From assembly GCA_031255755.1 (NCBI GenBank), contig JAIRRX010000015.1:1-35735 (forward strand): a stretch of 35,735 bases of DNA, read 5' to 3'. The stretch is from Prevotellaceae bacterium (GTDB lineage Bacteria > Bacteroidota > Bacteroidia > Bacteroidales > UBA932). The notes below the pieces were generated by a model, which ran no database searches, was not told where the DNA came from, and saw only the letters and a program-made list of their open reading frames with translations. Shown here in pieces: positions 17,980-26,005 of the stretch. Position 1 is the stretch's first letter. Every line of letters starts with the position of its first letter. Made by a program: the position numbers and the translations under genes.

Positions 17980-19632
17980 ATGGAAAAAATTATTAAATTA
18001 ATGAAAGATGTACCGGCAATTCGCTGGACAGCGCTATTATTATTGGCATTTGCCATGTTTTGTTCCTATATCTTTATGGATATTCTTTCGCCTATCAAAG
18101 ATTTGATGCAATCAACTCGTGGCTGGGATTCAACCGCTTTCGGAACAATGCAGGGTTCGGAAACATTTTTAAATGTTTTTATTTTCTTTTTGATTTTTGC
18201 AGGTATCATTCTTGATAAAATGGGTGTTCGGTTTACCGCTATTTTATCTGGCATCGTAATGCTTGCAGGAGCGGCAATAAACTGGTATGCGGTAACCGAA
18301 GCTTTTCAAAATTCAGGTTTGCATACATGGTTTACAAATAATCTTAATTACATTCCCGGCTTTGATGAATTGGGTATTTCGCCGTTTTACGCGGGTATGC
18401 CCGCATCTGCCAAGTTTGCATCGGTTGGCTTTATGATTTTTGGCTGTGGCGTTGAAATGGCGGGAATTACAGTTTCACGCGGAATCGTAAAATGGTTCAA
18501 AGGCAAAGAAATGGCTTTAGCAATGGGGTCGGAAATGGCATTGGCGCGTTTGGGCGTTGCTACGTGTATGATTTTCTCTCCTGTATTTGCAAAATGGGGC
18601 GGAAATATTGATGTTTCGCGTTCGGTGGCATTCGGCGTAATACTTCTGATGATTGCTCTGATAATGTTTATAGCCTATTTCTTTATGGATAGAAAATTAG
18701 ATGCGCAGACAGGCGAAGCTGAAGAAAAAGACGACCCGTTCAAAATTAAAGATATTGGAAAAATACTTTCAAGCAGCGGTTTTTGGTTGGTTGCTTTGCT
18801 TTGTGTTCTTTATTATTCCGCAATTTTCCCATTCCAGAAATATGCGGTAAACATGCTGCAATGCAATTTGACATTTATTCCGCCTGCCGAAGGTTCTTTC
18901 TGGGCATCAAATTTATGTACGATAATTCAATATTTTATAATGTTGATGGTTGCTGCTGCTGCTTTTGCAAGTAATTTCAGTAAAAAAACATTAAAAATTG
19001 TATTATTGACGACATCTGTCGTATGCTTAATCATTTTCTGTGTTATGGGTTATATGCGTCAATCTGCCGAAACGATTTTTGCAGTATTTCCTCTTCTGGC
19101 AGTTGGAATTACGCCAATTATCGGAAAATATGTGGATACAAAAGGTAAAGCTGCATCAATGCTTATGATTGGTTCTATTTTATTGATTGCATGTCATTTG
19201 ACGTTTGCATTTGTTTTGCCGATGTTCAAAGGAAGCGCTATCGGCGGCATAATGGTTGCATACATAACAATTTTAGTACTTGGGTCATCATTCTCTCTTG
19301 TTCCGGCATCATTGTGGCCCAGCGTTCCGAAATTAGTTGATAACAAAGTTATCGGTTCGGCTTATGCGTTGATTTTCTGGATACAAAATATAGGTTTGTG
19401 GCTCTTCCCGCTATTGATTGGTAAAATTTTGGATGCATCAAATCCGACAGTTGTACAGCAATTAAAGGATAACCTGATTACACCCGAAGCGGCAGCTACT
19501 TCGTATGACTATACCAATCCGCTTTTAATGCTGGCTTGTTTGGGCGTTGCAGCGTTGATTTTAGGATTTTATCTTAAAGCCGTTGATAAACGCAAAGGTT
19601 ACGGACTTGAACTGCCTAACATCAAAAAATAA
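17980..19632 (+). CDS. MFS transporter, MFSD1-like (first of tandem pair)
   Basis: Inner-membrane major facilitator with about 12 hydrophobic segments over 550 residues. The first segment starts at WTALLLLAFAMFCSYIFMDI. The loop 2-3 motif is GIILDKMGVRF, the MFS motif-A region. The stretch KWFKGKEMALAMGSEMALARLG at residues 171-192 resembles the WFKGKELNLVFGLQLSMARIG segment I recall from animal MFSD1 lysosomal dipeptide transporters, which suggests a dipeptide-type substrate. That is inference by resemblance only. An extra loop of about 40 residues follows the third segment (FTNNLNYIPGFDELG). It is a clear paralogue of the next gene and follows purA by 38 bases. Confidence 0.85.
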   Translation: MEKIIKLMKDVPAIRWTALLLLAFAMFCSYIFMDILSPIKDLMQSTRGWDSTAFGTMQGSETFLNVFIFFLIFAGIILDKMGVRFTAILSGIVMLAGAAINWYAVTEAFQNSGLHTWFTNNLNYIPGFDELGISPFYAGMPASAKFASVGFMIFGCGVEMAGITVSRGIVKWFKGKEMALAMGSEMALARLGVATCMIFSPVFAKWGGNIDVSRSVAFGVILLMIALIMFIAYFFMDRKLDAQTGEAEEKDDPFKIKDIGKILSSSGFWLVALLCVLYYSAIFPFQKYAVNMLQCNLTFIPPAEGSFWASNLCTIIQYFIMLMVAAAAFASNFSKKTLKIVLLTTSVVCLIIFCVMGYMRQSAETIFAVFPLLAVGITPIIGKYVDTKGKAASMLMIGSILLIACHLTFAFVLPMFKGSAIGGIMVAYITILVLGSSFSLVPASLWPSVPKLVDNKVIGSAYALIFWIQNIGLWLFPLLIGKILDASNPTVVQQLKDNLITPEAAATSYDYTNPLLMLACLGVAALILGFYLKAVDKRKGYGLELPNIKK

Positions 19633-19663
19633 AACACAATTTTAATAATCAAAAATTATATAA

Positions 19664-21079
19664 ATGGTACAAAAATTACAATCTGTTTTACGCGACTCGA
19701 AAACCGCACGTTGGTGTGTATTGCTTTGTTTGTCGCTGCCAATGTTTGCATCGTATTTCTTCGATGATATTTTTTCTACGGTAAGTCAAATGTTTGACAA
19801 TCCCGCCTTGCTCGAATTAGGCTGGGATTCGGCAAATTATGGCGTATATGGTGGCGCTTATTCTTTATTGTGTGTATGGGGAGGACTTATTATATGCGGA
19901 ATCTTGCTTGATAAATGGGGCGTGCGTTTTACGGGAACATTATTTGTCATATTAATGGTTGCAGGGTCGTTAATTGTTGCTTACGCTTTATCTCCTGCAT
20001 TTAAAGACGGTTCGGTCGCCGCTTTTATAAGCAGTCTCGGATTTGCTAAACCTTCGCTTACACTTGCTACAGCAGGATGCGCCATCTTCGGATTAGGCAG
20101 CGAAATTGCAGGAGTTGCCGTAACCAAATCAATAGCAAAATGGTTCAAAGGCAGGGAAATGGCTTTGGCTATGGGATTACAGTTGGCTTTGGCTCGACTT
20201 GGCACCGCTACGGCAATGCTGATTGCTCCAATGGTTATTGCAACAAAAGGCGAAGTTCCGTTATCCGAATCAAATAATATGGCTGAAATAGGATTGTTTT
20301 TAATGATTATTGGAGTTGTTACATGGTTTGTATTTATTTCGTTTGATAAACGGTTGGATAAACAGGATGTTGAAGCTGCATCTGCAAATAGTGCAAAGAA
20401 AAGCGAAGATGATAAATTCAAATTTTCGGATATAGGAAAAATATTAACCAACAAAAATTTTATACTTATAGCGTTGTTGTGCGTATTTTTTTATTGCTGC
20501 ATAATTTCGTTCAAACGATTTGCAACATCAATACTTATTCCACGTTTCGGACTTGAAGACGATGTTGCTTCGTACATGGCAACTCTGCTTCCTTTTACTC
20601 CGATTATTTTTACACCTCTGTTCGGCTCGCTGGTTGATTTCAAAGGCAAAGCCACAACGTGGATGATAATAGGCGCTGTTATTGTTTTGATATCTCATCT
20701 TATTTTCGGATTTGCGCCAAGCGTATCAATATTCGGATTTATAAGTTTTGCACTGCTCGGAATAGGTTATTCGCTTGTGCCTGCAGCAATGTGGCAATCG
20801 GTACCGAAAATTATTCCCGAAAACAAATTGGGAACAGCATATTCATTAATTTACTGGATACAGAATATGGGAATGTTGCTTGTACCGATAGTTATTGGAA
20901 GTATTTTGAAAACAACAGATGAAGCAGATAATGCAACAAAAGTTGAAAATGCCGTAAATGCCGAATTGGTATTTATAGGTTTAGCCTGCATTGCGATAAT
21001 AGTTTCGTTGCTGTTGAAAAAATCATCTAACAATCATCCCGAATTGCGATTAGACGAACCGAATAAGATTAAAAAATAA
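19664..21079 (+). CDS. MFS transporter, MFSD1-like (second of tandem pair)
   Basis: Inner-membrane major facilitator of 471 residues, shorter than its neighbour. It shares order and motifs with it: RWCVLLCLSLPMFASYFFDDI, GILLDKWGVRFTG, then KWFKGREMALAMGLQLALARLG at 159-180, DIGKIL before the second half, and a later GIGYSLVPAAMWQSVPKI matching SFSLVPASLWPSVPKL in the first copy. The conserved WFKG-to-ARLG block is even closer to MFSD1 here, with GLQLALARLG. The pair arose by duplication and may form a heteromer or have diverged in substrate. A strong terminator follows. Confidence 0.85.
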   Translation: MVQKLQSVLRDSKTARWCVLLCLSLPMFASYFFDDIFSTVSQMFDNPALLELGWDSANYGVYGGAYSLLCVWGGLIICGILLDKWGVRFTGTLFVILMVAGSLIVAYALSPAFKDGSVAAFISSLGFAKPSLTLATAGCAIFGLGSEIAGVAVTKSIAKWFKGREMALAMGLQLALARLGTATAMLIAPMVIATKGEVPLSESNNMAEIGLFLMIIGVVTWFVFISFDKRLDKQDVEAASANSAKKSEDDKFKFSDIGKILTNKNFILIALLCVFFYCCIISFKRFATSILIPRFGLEDDVASYMATLLPFTPIIFTPLFGSLVDFKGKATTWMIIGAVIVLISHLIFGFAPSVSIFGFISFALLGIGYSLVPAAMWQSVPKIIPENKLGTAYSLIYWIQNMGMLLVPIVIGSILKTTDEADNATKVENAVNAELVFIGLACIAIIVSLLLKKSSNNHPELRLDEPNKIKK

Positions 21080-21094
21080 AAAACGATTATTGAC

Positions 21095-21135
21095 AATTAA
21101 AAAATCCTCGATGAAAAATCGAGGATTTTTTATTA
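21095..21135. terminator. Bidirectional intrinsic terminator between MFS gene and dual-membrane anti-sigma gene
   Basis: Perfect 12-bp arms aaaatcctcgat (21101-21112) and atcgaggatttt (21118-21129) with a 5-base loop and flanking A/T runs. Confidence 0.9.
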
Positions 21136-21213
21136 TATATGATAAAAATTGATATGGAAAAAGTCTTGTTTAAAATTCATAACTTATGAAATAGATTTTA
21201 TCAATTTAAAAAC

Positions 21214-22566
21214 CTAAAAATCATATTTCAAACCTATATTTAAGCCAAGATTGAACTGTTTTTCGGTTCTGAAACTTTGAGGCTGATTATTATCTTTTAT
21301 ATAATACACAACATTTGGCTCAATATAAATTCCCATGTTTTTTATAAAGTTATATGATACTCCCAAACCTGCATTTGTAGAAAACTGTATGCCGCGTACG
21401 CTTCTGTTTTCTATTGTGTAATATTTACTTTCGGAAATTTCCTGAACTGCTTTTATATAACTGTACGATACGCCTTTTTCTGCGGCAAATTCGCCTGTCA
21501 GATAAATATTGAAATTATTTTTTTTGAAAAATAAAAATTCAAATCCTACAGGTATTCCGACATAATGTATTTTTTGCTGAATCTTTTTACCTTCGGTACT
21601 GAATTCCGATAAAAAATATGAATATGAAAATCCTGTTTTTGCTATTATGTTTTTGTTGATATTTTTCTTAATGCGTATGCCGAAATTCAAAGGATGTTTA
21701 TGTTTCATATCAATTTTATCATCTGTTTTCAAACTTTCGGGCGATACAGTCGGAGTTGCCGACATAATTGGCATGTCTGCTATTGAAGATTGTGCATTAT
21801 GTGAATTTTTATTTGCGAAATCACGTACTATAGAATTGCTGCCTATGCTATTTCCGGATTCAAATGCAAATGTCCATGTATTTTTATTCTGTTCTTTTGG
21901 GGTTTCTGTTTCAAACTGATTCCACCATTCATCATTCGTGTTAATTTGTTTGATTTCCTGCTTGTTTTCCTCTATTGATTTTTGTTTATCTGTCGAATAT
22001 GACGATTCGGTTTGTTTTGTTATTGCAACTTTTGCAATAGTTCTTTCGACTTCATTCACAGATTTATCGGTTAAAATATCAATAAAGTTAAGAGTAAATT
22101 TATTGTAGTCAATTTTTTCTATTTTATCAACCGACCTGTTGATGCTTTCATCTGATTTTGTTTGTATTAATTCATTATTTTTATCATTGTTTGAATTATA
22201 TGCAATTTTGACATTATTGTCTGTATTTTCGCTTACAGGCTTGTTTGTCTGTGTATTCTGTTCTATATTTGCAATATGATTATTGCTATTATTTTCTGTT
22301 ATTGTATCACTTTTTCCCTTTTTTATGTCTGTTTGACTTATTGTAATATCAGGAATATCAATATTATCAGGTTTTATCAAAAACATTACAAGCAGTAGAG
22401 CAACAGCAATTCCTGTTGTACCGTAAAAATAAAATAAAGGAATGATTTTACGCTGACGTTTCTTTTGAATACGTTCACGTATAATCTCCCAATCCGATTC
22501 AAATATTTCGGATTCGTGATTATACAGTTTTTCGTGAAATAAATCTTTTAATTTATCATTACTCAT
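21214..22566 (-). CDS. Predicted dual-membrane anti-sigma factor with C-terminal outer-membrane beta-barrel
   Basis: A 450-residue protein in three parts. Residues 1-40 are charged and helical (KLKDLFHEKLYNHESEIF, WEIIRERIQKKRQRK) and resemble the cytoplasmic sigma-binding segment of Bacteroidota anti-sigma proteins. Residues 41-64 form one hydrophobic helix (FYFYGTTGIAVALLLVMFLI). Residues about 65-230 are rich in N, K, S, T, Q and E and look disordered, long enough to cross the periplasm. From about 231 to the end there are roughly eight amphipathic strands, among them NFGIRIK, IAKTGFSYSYFLSEF, YVGIPVGFEFLFF, FNIYLTGEFAA, IQFSTNAGLGVSYNF, GIYIEPNVVYYI and FNLGLNIGLKYDF, ending in the terminal Phe typical of outer-membrane barrels. 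It lies 13 bases after an ECF sigma gene. The architecture matches the Dma proteins described in Bacteroides thetaiotaomicron. Anti-sigma function is inferred. Confidence 0.75.
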   Translation of the reverse strand: MSNDKLKDLFHEKLYNHESEIFESDWEIIRERIQKKRQRKIIPLFYFYGTTGIAVALLLVMFLIKPDNIDIPDITISQTDIKKGKSDTITENNSNNHIANIEQNTQTNKPVSENTDNNVKIAYNSNNDKNNELIQTKSDESINRSVDKIEKIDYNKFTLNFIDILTDKSVNEVERTIAKVAITKQTESSYSTDKQKSIEENKQEIKQINTNDEWWNQFETETPKEQNKNTWTFAFESGNSIGSNSIVRDFANKNSHNAQSSIADMPIMSATPTVSPESLKTDDKIDMKHKHPLNFGIRIKKNINKNIIAKTGFSYSYFLSEFSTEGKKIQQKIHYVGIPVGFEFLFFKKNNFNIYLTGEFAAEKGVSYSYIKAVQEISESKYYTIENRSVRGIQFSTNAGLGVSYNFIKNMGIYIEPNVVYYIKDNNQPQSFRTEKQFNLGLNIGLKYDF

Positions 22567-22579
22567 ATTTCCACATTGT

Positions 22580-23122
22580 TTATTTATATCTTGATTCTAT
22601 TTTTTTCTGTAGTAAAATTCTTGCTTTGAAATAATTAGACCTTACCGCAGAAGGTTTAATTCCAAGTATTACTGCCACTTCATCATGAGAATAACCTTCG
22701 ATTGCATGAAGATTAAAAACGCTACGAAACGACATTGGCAATTCCTTTACTAAATTCATCAATTCGCCAACTCCAATTTGACTGTCGGTATCTGATATTG
22801 AACTGTCAACAAGTTGTAATTCATCATTATTACTGTTAATACTTTGGAACGTCATTTTCTTTACTTTCCGTAAATTTTCAAGACAGAGATTTACAAACAT
22901 TTTACGTATCCATCCTTCGAGCGATCCTTTTCGGTCAAACATTCCTATTTTATCAAACAGTTTTACAAATCCGTCATGCATGGTATCTCTTGCTTCATCT
23001 TCATCACACATATATCTCACACACACACTTAGCATTTTTTTTGCATAGCGTTCGTACAACTCTCGCTGGGCATTAATGTCTTTATTTATACAGCCTTCTA
23101 CCAAGTGTTGTTCTTCAGTCAT
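22580..23122 (-). CDS. ECF-type RNA polymerase sigma-70 factor
   Basis: 180-residue sigma factor with only regions 2 and 4. Region 2 covers about residues 15-85 (LYERYAKKMLSVCVRY, EARDTMHDGFVKLFDKI, GSLEGWIRKMFVNLCLENLRK). Region 4 covers about 125-178 (LPMSFRSVFNLHAIEGYSHDEVAVILGI then KPSAVRSNYFKARILLQKKI), the helix-turn-helix that reads the -35 element. The gene is followed after 13 bases by the predicted anti-sigma protein and is preceded at 79 bases by the C26-like lipoprotein. A weak TATTTTTG element lies at 23134-23141 on the same strand, so it may have its own promoter. Regulation by the downstream membrane protein is inferred from order and architecture. Confidence 0.93.
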   Translation of the reverse strand: MTEEQHLVEGCINKDINAQRELYERYAKKMLSVCVRYMCDEDEARDTMHDGFVKLFDKIGMFDRKGSLEGWIRKMFVNLCLENLRKVKKMTFQSINSNNDELQLVDSSISDTDSQIGVGELMNLVKELPMSFRSVFNLHAIEGYSHDEVAVILGIKPSAVRSNYFKARILLQKKIESRYK

Positions 23123-23201
23123 ATCGTTGTAAACAAAAATAATTTTACACTCAGCATTTATTGTAAGATGATTTTTTTAGTTAAAATGATGCAAAATATA
23201 T

Positions 23202-24305
23202 CTATTTTTTAATATAATTTAACCATTCTCCTATAATTTGCCAATATTTACGATGAAAATTTTCACCTTTTTCATCTGAATATAATGATAAAAAACTTTG
23301 ATTATCGCTGTCGTCATGTTTCAATTTGATTGTAAAATCTTTGTTATACAAACTTGTATGCTCGGGATGAAACTGAGTTCCTGCAACATGTTTGTATTTT
23401 TGATGAACAATTGCTTCAATAATTTTCCCATCCGGCGAAACTGCTGCAACATCAATATCTTTACCTGTTTTTTTTACTGCCTGATGATGCGAGCTTAAAA
23501 CATAAGGTTCGGTTTTGCCGATAATTTCAGAAAAAATATTTTCTCCTTGCGGCTTGATTTTGTGAAAATTATAACCTGTAAGTTCATCATCATAATCAAA
23601 ATACGAATTATAGTTTTTGTGCTGTGCATTCGGCGTATTCAGTACATCTTCCGCTGTTGCGATATTATAAACTTCCATTGGAATATCCTGAATCATTGTT
23701 CCGCCTGTTGCACAGTTCATTGTTTGCATGCCGAGACAGAAACCTATAACCGTATAATTCGGATTTTGTTCAAGTAATGCGACATGATTTTCATTTTGAC
23801 TTCCGCCAAGCAAATGAAACAAAAACGACAGTTCAAAAAAATGACGATACGGATCGGTAATTCCTGACATCAAATGCGTTTTTTCTCCAAAACATTCTGC
23901 CGGAATATCAGGACCGCCAAAGAAAAAAATACCTTCGGTTTGTTCAAATATTTCCTTAAAAATATTGCTGCAACCGTTTTGTTCATATATGTTTTTTGCC
24001 GACAGTTCGTTTTCGCATTTCACGAGTTTCATCATCAAATTATTTTCGTCTATATATTTTTGACTGCGTTCAAAATCATAATTTTGCCGTACATGATAAA
24101 TGCCTATCATTCCAAAACTGTCAACATTGGGAAGTATGTTATTATCAACCAAATATCTGAATGTTTTGATATTTGCAACCGTAGGGTTGACAATGGCAAC
24201 ATTGTATTGAGGCAACTGTTTTTCATGCTTTTCATCGTTTTTTTGCGGTTGCGAGCATGATATAATTGCAAATATAAATACAAACAGCGATAATATTTTT
24301 TTCAT
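23202..24305 (-). CDS. Class I glutamine-amidotransferase-fold (peptidase C26-like) lipoprotein
   Basis: Exported lipoprotein with lipobox AIISC and lipidated Cys at residue 17. The mature part has the class I amidotransferase fold: FFFGGPDIPAECFG near 127-140, nucleophile elbow IGFCLGMQTMN with C190, and GTQFHPEHT with H313 and E315 completing the Cys-His-Glu triad. This matches gamma-glutamyl hydrolase or gamma-glutamyl-GABA hydrolase-like enzymes (family C26), which cut gamma-glutamyl bonds. These are usually cytoplasmic in bacteria, so a lipidated, periplasm- or surface-facing form is notable. It lies 26 bases after the META lipoprotein and 79 bases before the sigma factor, all on one strand. 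The substrate is unknown. Confidence 0.82.
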   Translation of the reverse strand: MKKILSLFVFIFAIISCSQPQKNDEKHEKQLPQYNVAIVNPTVANIKTFRYLVDNNILPNVDSFGMIGIYHVRQNYDFERSQKYIDENNLMMKLVKCENELSAKNIYEQNGCSNIFKEIFEQTEGIFFFGGPDIPAECFGEKTHLMSGITDPYRHFFELSFLFHLLGGSQNENHVALLEQNPNYTVIGFCLGMQTMNCATGGTMIQDIPMEVYNIATAEDVLNTPNAQHKNYNSYFDYDDELTGYNFHKIKPQGENIFSEIIGKTEPYVLSSHHQAVKKTGKDIDVAAVSPDGKIIEAIVHQKYKHVAGTQFHPEHTSLYNKDFTIKLKHDDSDNQSFLSLYSDEKGENFHRKYWQIIGEWLNYIKK

Positions 24306-24331
24306 AATCAGTTATTTTTTATGATGATATT

Positions 24332-24829
24332 TTATTTGTCGGAACCTTCAAATGTTGCGATTTCTTTTCCCATTTGATTAAAAACAAGCTTGTTACCTAT
24401 AACAATACAGGCATCTACACGTGTAAGAACGGATGAAAATAAATTTTCGGGATTTTTATATAAACATGCTTTTTGAGTAGAAACAATGTTCTCTAATTTA
24501 AGAATATCTCCCGAAAGATAATATGACCCGCCAAAGTTATTGCAGCCTAATGAACCAGATATTTTGTCATCATCACTGAAAATGATATATGCAGGATTTT
24601 CAGGATGCATTTCAACTTCTTTACCATCAATGTTTTTCAAAATCCATTTGGTATTTTCAAAACTCATATCCTGTGTATTGTTTGAATTTTCGTGTTTTAC
24701 ATCTTTTTGCAGATTTTCTGTAGAATTTACGTTTGACTGTAAATCATTATCAGAATTTTTTTTCTTTTGAGAACTGCAAGCGGCTAATACACAAGCCGAA
24801 ACCGTAATAATAAACCAATACTTTTTCAT
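24332..24829 (-). CDS. META-domain lipoprotein (HslJ-like)
   Basis: 165-residue lipoprotein with lipobox VLAAC and lipidated Cys at residue 18, then an Asn/Ser/Lys-rich linker of about 40 residues. The META domain follows from about residue 60: FENTKWILKNIDGKEV, PAYIIFSDDDKISGSLGCNNFGGSY and LKLENIVSTQKAC, the latter two being its signature (GCNN.xGGxY and T.K.C). META/HslJ proteins are envelope stress-linked in other bacteria, but their biochemical role is unsettled. It is the first gene of the minus-strand run leading to the sigma/anti-sigma pair and is divergent from engB. Confidence 0.88.
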   Translation of the reverse strand: MKKYWFIITVSACVLAACSSQKKKNSDNDLQSNVNSTENLQKDVKHENSNNTQDMSFENTKWILKNIDGKEVEMHPENPAYIIFSDDDKISGSLGCNNFGGSYYLSGDILKLENIVSTQKACLYKNPENLFSSVLTRVDACIVIGNKLVFNQMGKEIATFEGSDK

Positions 24830-24856
24830 TTTTTATAGTTTTTCATTTTTTATTAA

Positions 24857-24864
24857 TAATTTTG
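24857..24864 (+). promoter_or_regulatory. Candidate -7 element for engB
   Basis: TAATTTTG matches TAnnTTTG and lies 17 bases upstream of the chosen ATG at 24882. No good -33 was seen in the short divergent gap. Confidence 0.35.
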
Positions 24865-24881
24865 TCAAAAATTTGTGTCCA

Positions 24882-25481
24882 ATGATAATCAAACAAGCCG
24901 ATTTTATATGCAGCAGCAGCAAAGTAGAACAGTGTCCGCAGAACAAATTACCGGAATATGCGTTTATTGGACGCTCAAATGTAGGAAAATCTTCGCTAAT
25001 AAACATGCTTACGGGCAAAAAAAAATTAGCCAAAGTTTCTTCTACACCCGGTAAAACACGGTTAATCAATCATTTCATTATAAATAATTCGTGGTATCTT
25101 GTTGATTTACCCGGATACGGATACGCAAAAGCCTCAAAAAACGACAGAAGCGGTTTTTCAAAAATAATTATTGATTATATCGAACGCAGAGAAGAAATGA
25201 CTTTGCTGTTTGTGTTAATTGACAGCAGACTTGAACCACAAAAAATTGATATTGCCTTTATAAATTTTCTCGGTGAATATGAAATTCCTTTTGCAATAAT
25301 TTTTACAAAAACAGATAAAACAGGCAGTGAAAAATTAAACAAAAACATCGAAGCATACAAGCAATTATTGTTTGAATCTTGGGAAGAATTACCGAATATG
25401 TTTTATACTTCATCCAAAACACAAGCAGGCAAGGATGAAATTCTCACTTACATTGATAATGTAAACGGTTCATTAAACTAA
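24882..25481 (+). CDS. engB: Ribosome biogenesis GTPase EngB (YsxC/YihA)
   Basis: GTPase needed for late assembly of the 50S subunit. Start placed at the ATG at 24882 (MIIKQADFICSSSK); the ORF track begins three codons earlier at a TTG that is close to a -7 element. The protein has 199 residues, normal. G1 is GRSNVGKSS at 30-38, G2 region STPGKT, G3 DLPGYGYAK from 75, G4 FTKTDK, and G5 is near SSKTQAG. It stands alone on the plus strand, divergent from the META lipoprotein and convergent with the RHH gene. Confidence 0.95.
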   Translation: MIIKQADFICSSSKVEQCPQNKLPEYAFIGRSNVGKSSLINMLTGKKKLAKVSSTPGKTRLINHFIINNSWYLVDLPGYGYAKASKNDRSGFSKIIIDYIERREEMTLLFVLIDSRLEPQKIDIAFINFLGEYEIPFAIIFTKTDKTGSEKLNKNIEAYKQLLFESWEELPNMFYTSSKTQAGKDEILTYIDNVNGSLN

Positions 25482-25612
25482 TATTTGAAATATTTTCAGT
25501 TGCATTGTCGCCATAATGCTAAACAGCAGAAAATAAAGGAAACAGACAGCGAAATTTATTACGCTTTATAATTGTGAAATCACGACACAGACAAGGTAAT
25601 AAATATAATTCC

Positions 25613-25646
25613 ATTTTCATTAAGCAATTATGCTTCTTATGAAAAT
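25613..25646. repeat. Imperfect hairpin between engB and RHH gene
   Basis: Arms attttcat (25613-25620) and atgaaaat (25639-25646), with a further agca/tgct pairing around an ATTA loop. It lacks a T run and so is a weak terminator candidate. The surrounding 285-base gap has no credible gene. Confidence 0.35.
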
Positions 25647-25666
25647 CATTTATAAATGCGTTTTTT

Positions 25667-25701
25667 CGTCATTGCCAATCCGTTAATGTAAAGCAATCGA
25701 A
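25667..25701. repeat. Probable degenerate copy of the CGTCATTGC palindromic repeat
   Basis: Starts cgtcattgcc and ends aagcaatcg, matching the outer arms of the repeat units at 35474-35696, while the inner stem has decayed. Confidence 0.35.
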
Positions 25702-25766
25702 ACGAAATATTTTAATATAGTCTATTTCTCAAAGAATTCCGTTTTTTCTGTTTATTGCAGCATAAG

Positions 25767-25970
25767 TTATTTAATATGAAGCAACTGTTTATCTCTTTTA
25801 TTTTTTGAAGGTAATCTGCCGCTTTTTTTCAAAGCGTTATTAAGCAAATAAAGTATTTGCCCGTTAACGCTGCGAAATTCATCACTTGCCCATTTTTCAA
25901 TGGCATTCATTGTGTCAATATCTATGCGTAATACAAAACTCTTATTTTTATTTTCCTTTTCTTTCGCCAT
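25767..25970 (-). CDS. Small ribbon-helix-helix (Arc-type) DNA-binding protein
   Basis: 67 residues with a basic N-terminus, a single strand SFVLRIDIDTMNAIEKWA and two short helices (FRSVNGQILYLLNNALKKSG), the order expected of a ribbon-helix-helix repressor of the Arc/MetJ type. The tail is basic. It is the third gene of a minus-strand run after the SPFH and two-helix membrane proteins, 35 bases from the latter, and may regulate that operon. No toxin gene accompanies it. The fold call is by pattern only. Confidence 0.7.
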   Translation of the reverse strand: MAKEKENKNKSFVLRIDIDTMNAIEKWASDEFRSVNGQILYLLNNALKKSGRLPSKNKRDKQLLHIK

Positions 25971-26005
25971 GAATTAAAATTAAACTTTCTTCCAATTATA
26001 CACTG

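Noticed and set aside
19981-20454. 157-residue minus-strand ORF
   Set aside because: It lies fully inside the second MFS transporter, which has clear family motifs, and shows only the low-complexity composition of an antisense shadow.
23874-24260. 128-residue plus-strand ORF
   Set aside because: It is antisense to the C26-like lipoprotein gene and is rich in Phe, Ile and Tyr, as expected for a shadow of an AT-rich gene.
25767-25970. RHH protein as an antitoxin
   Set aside because: No toxin-like gene is adjacent; its neighbours are an SPFH operon and engB.
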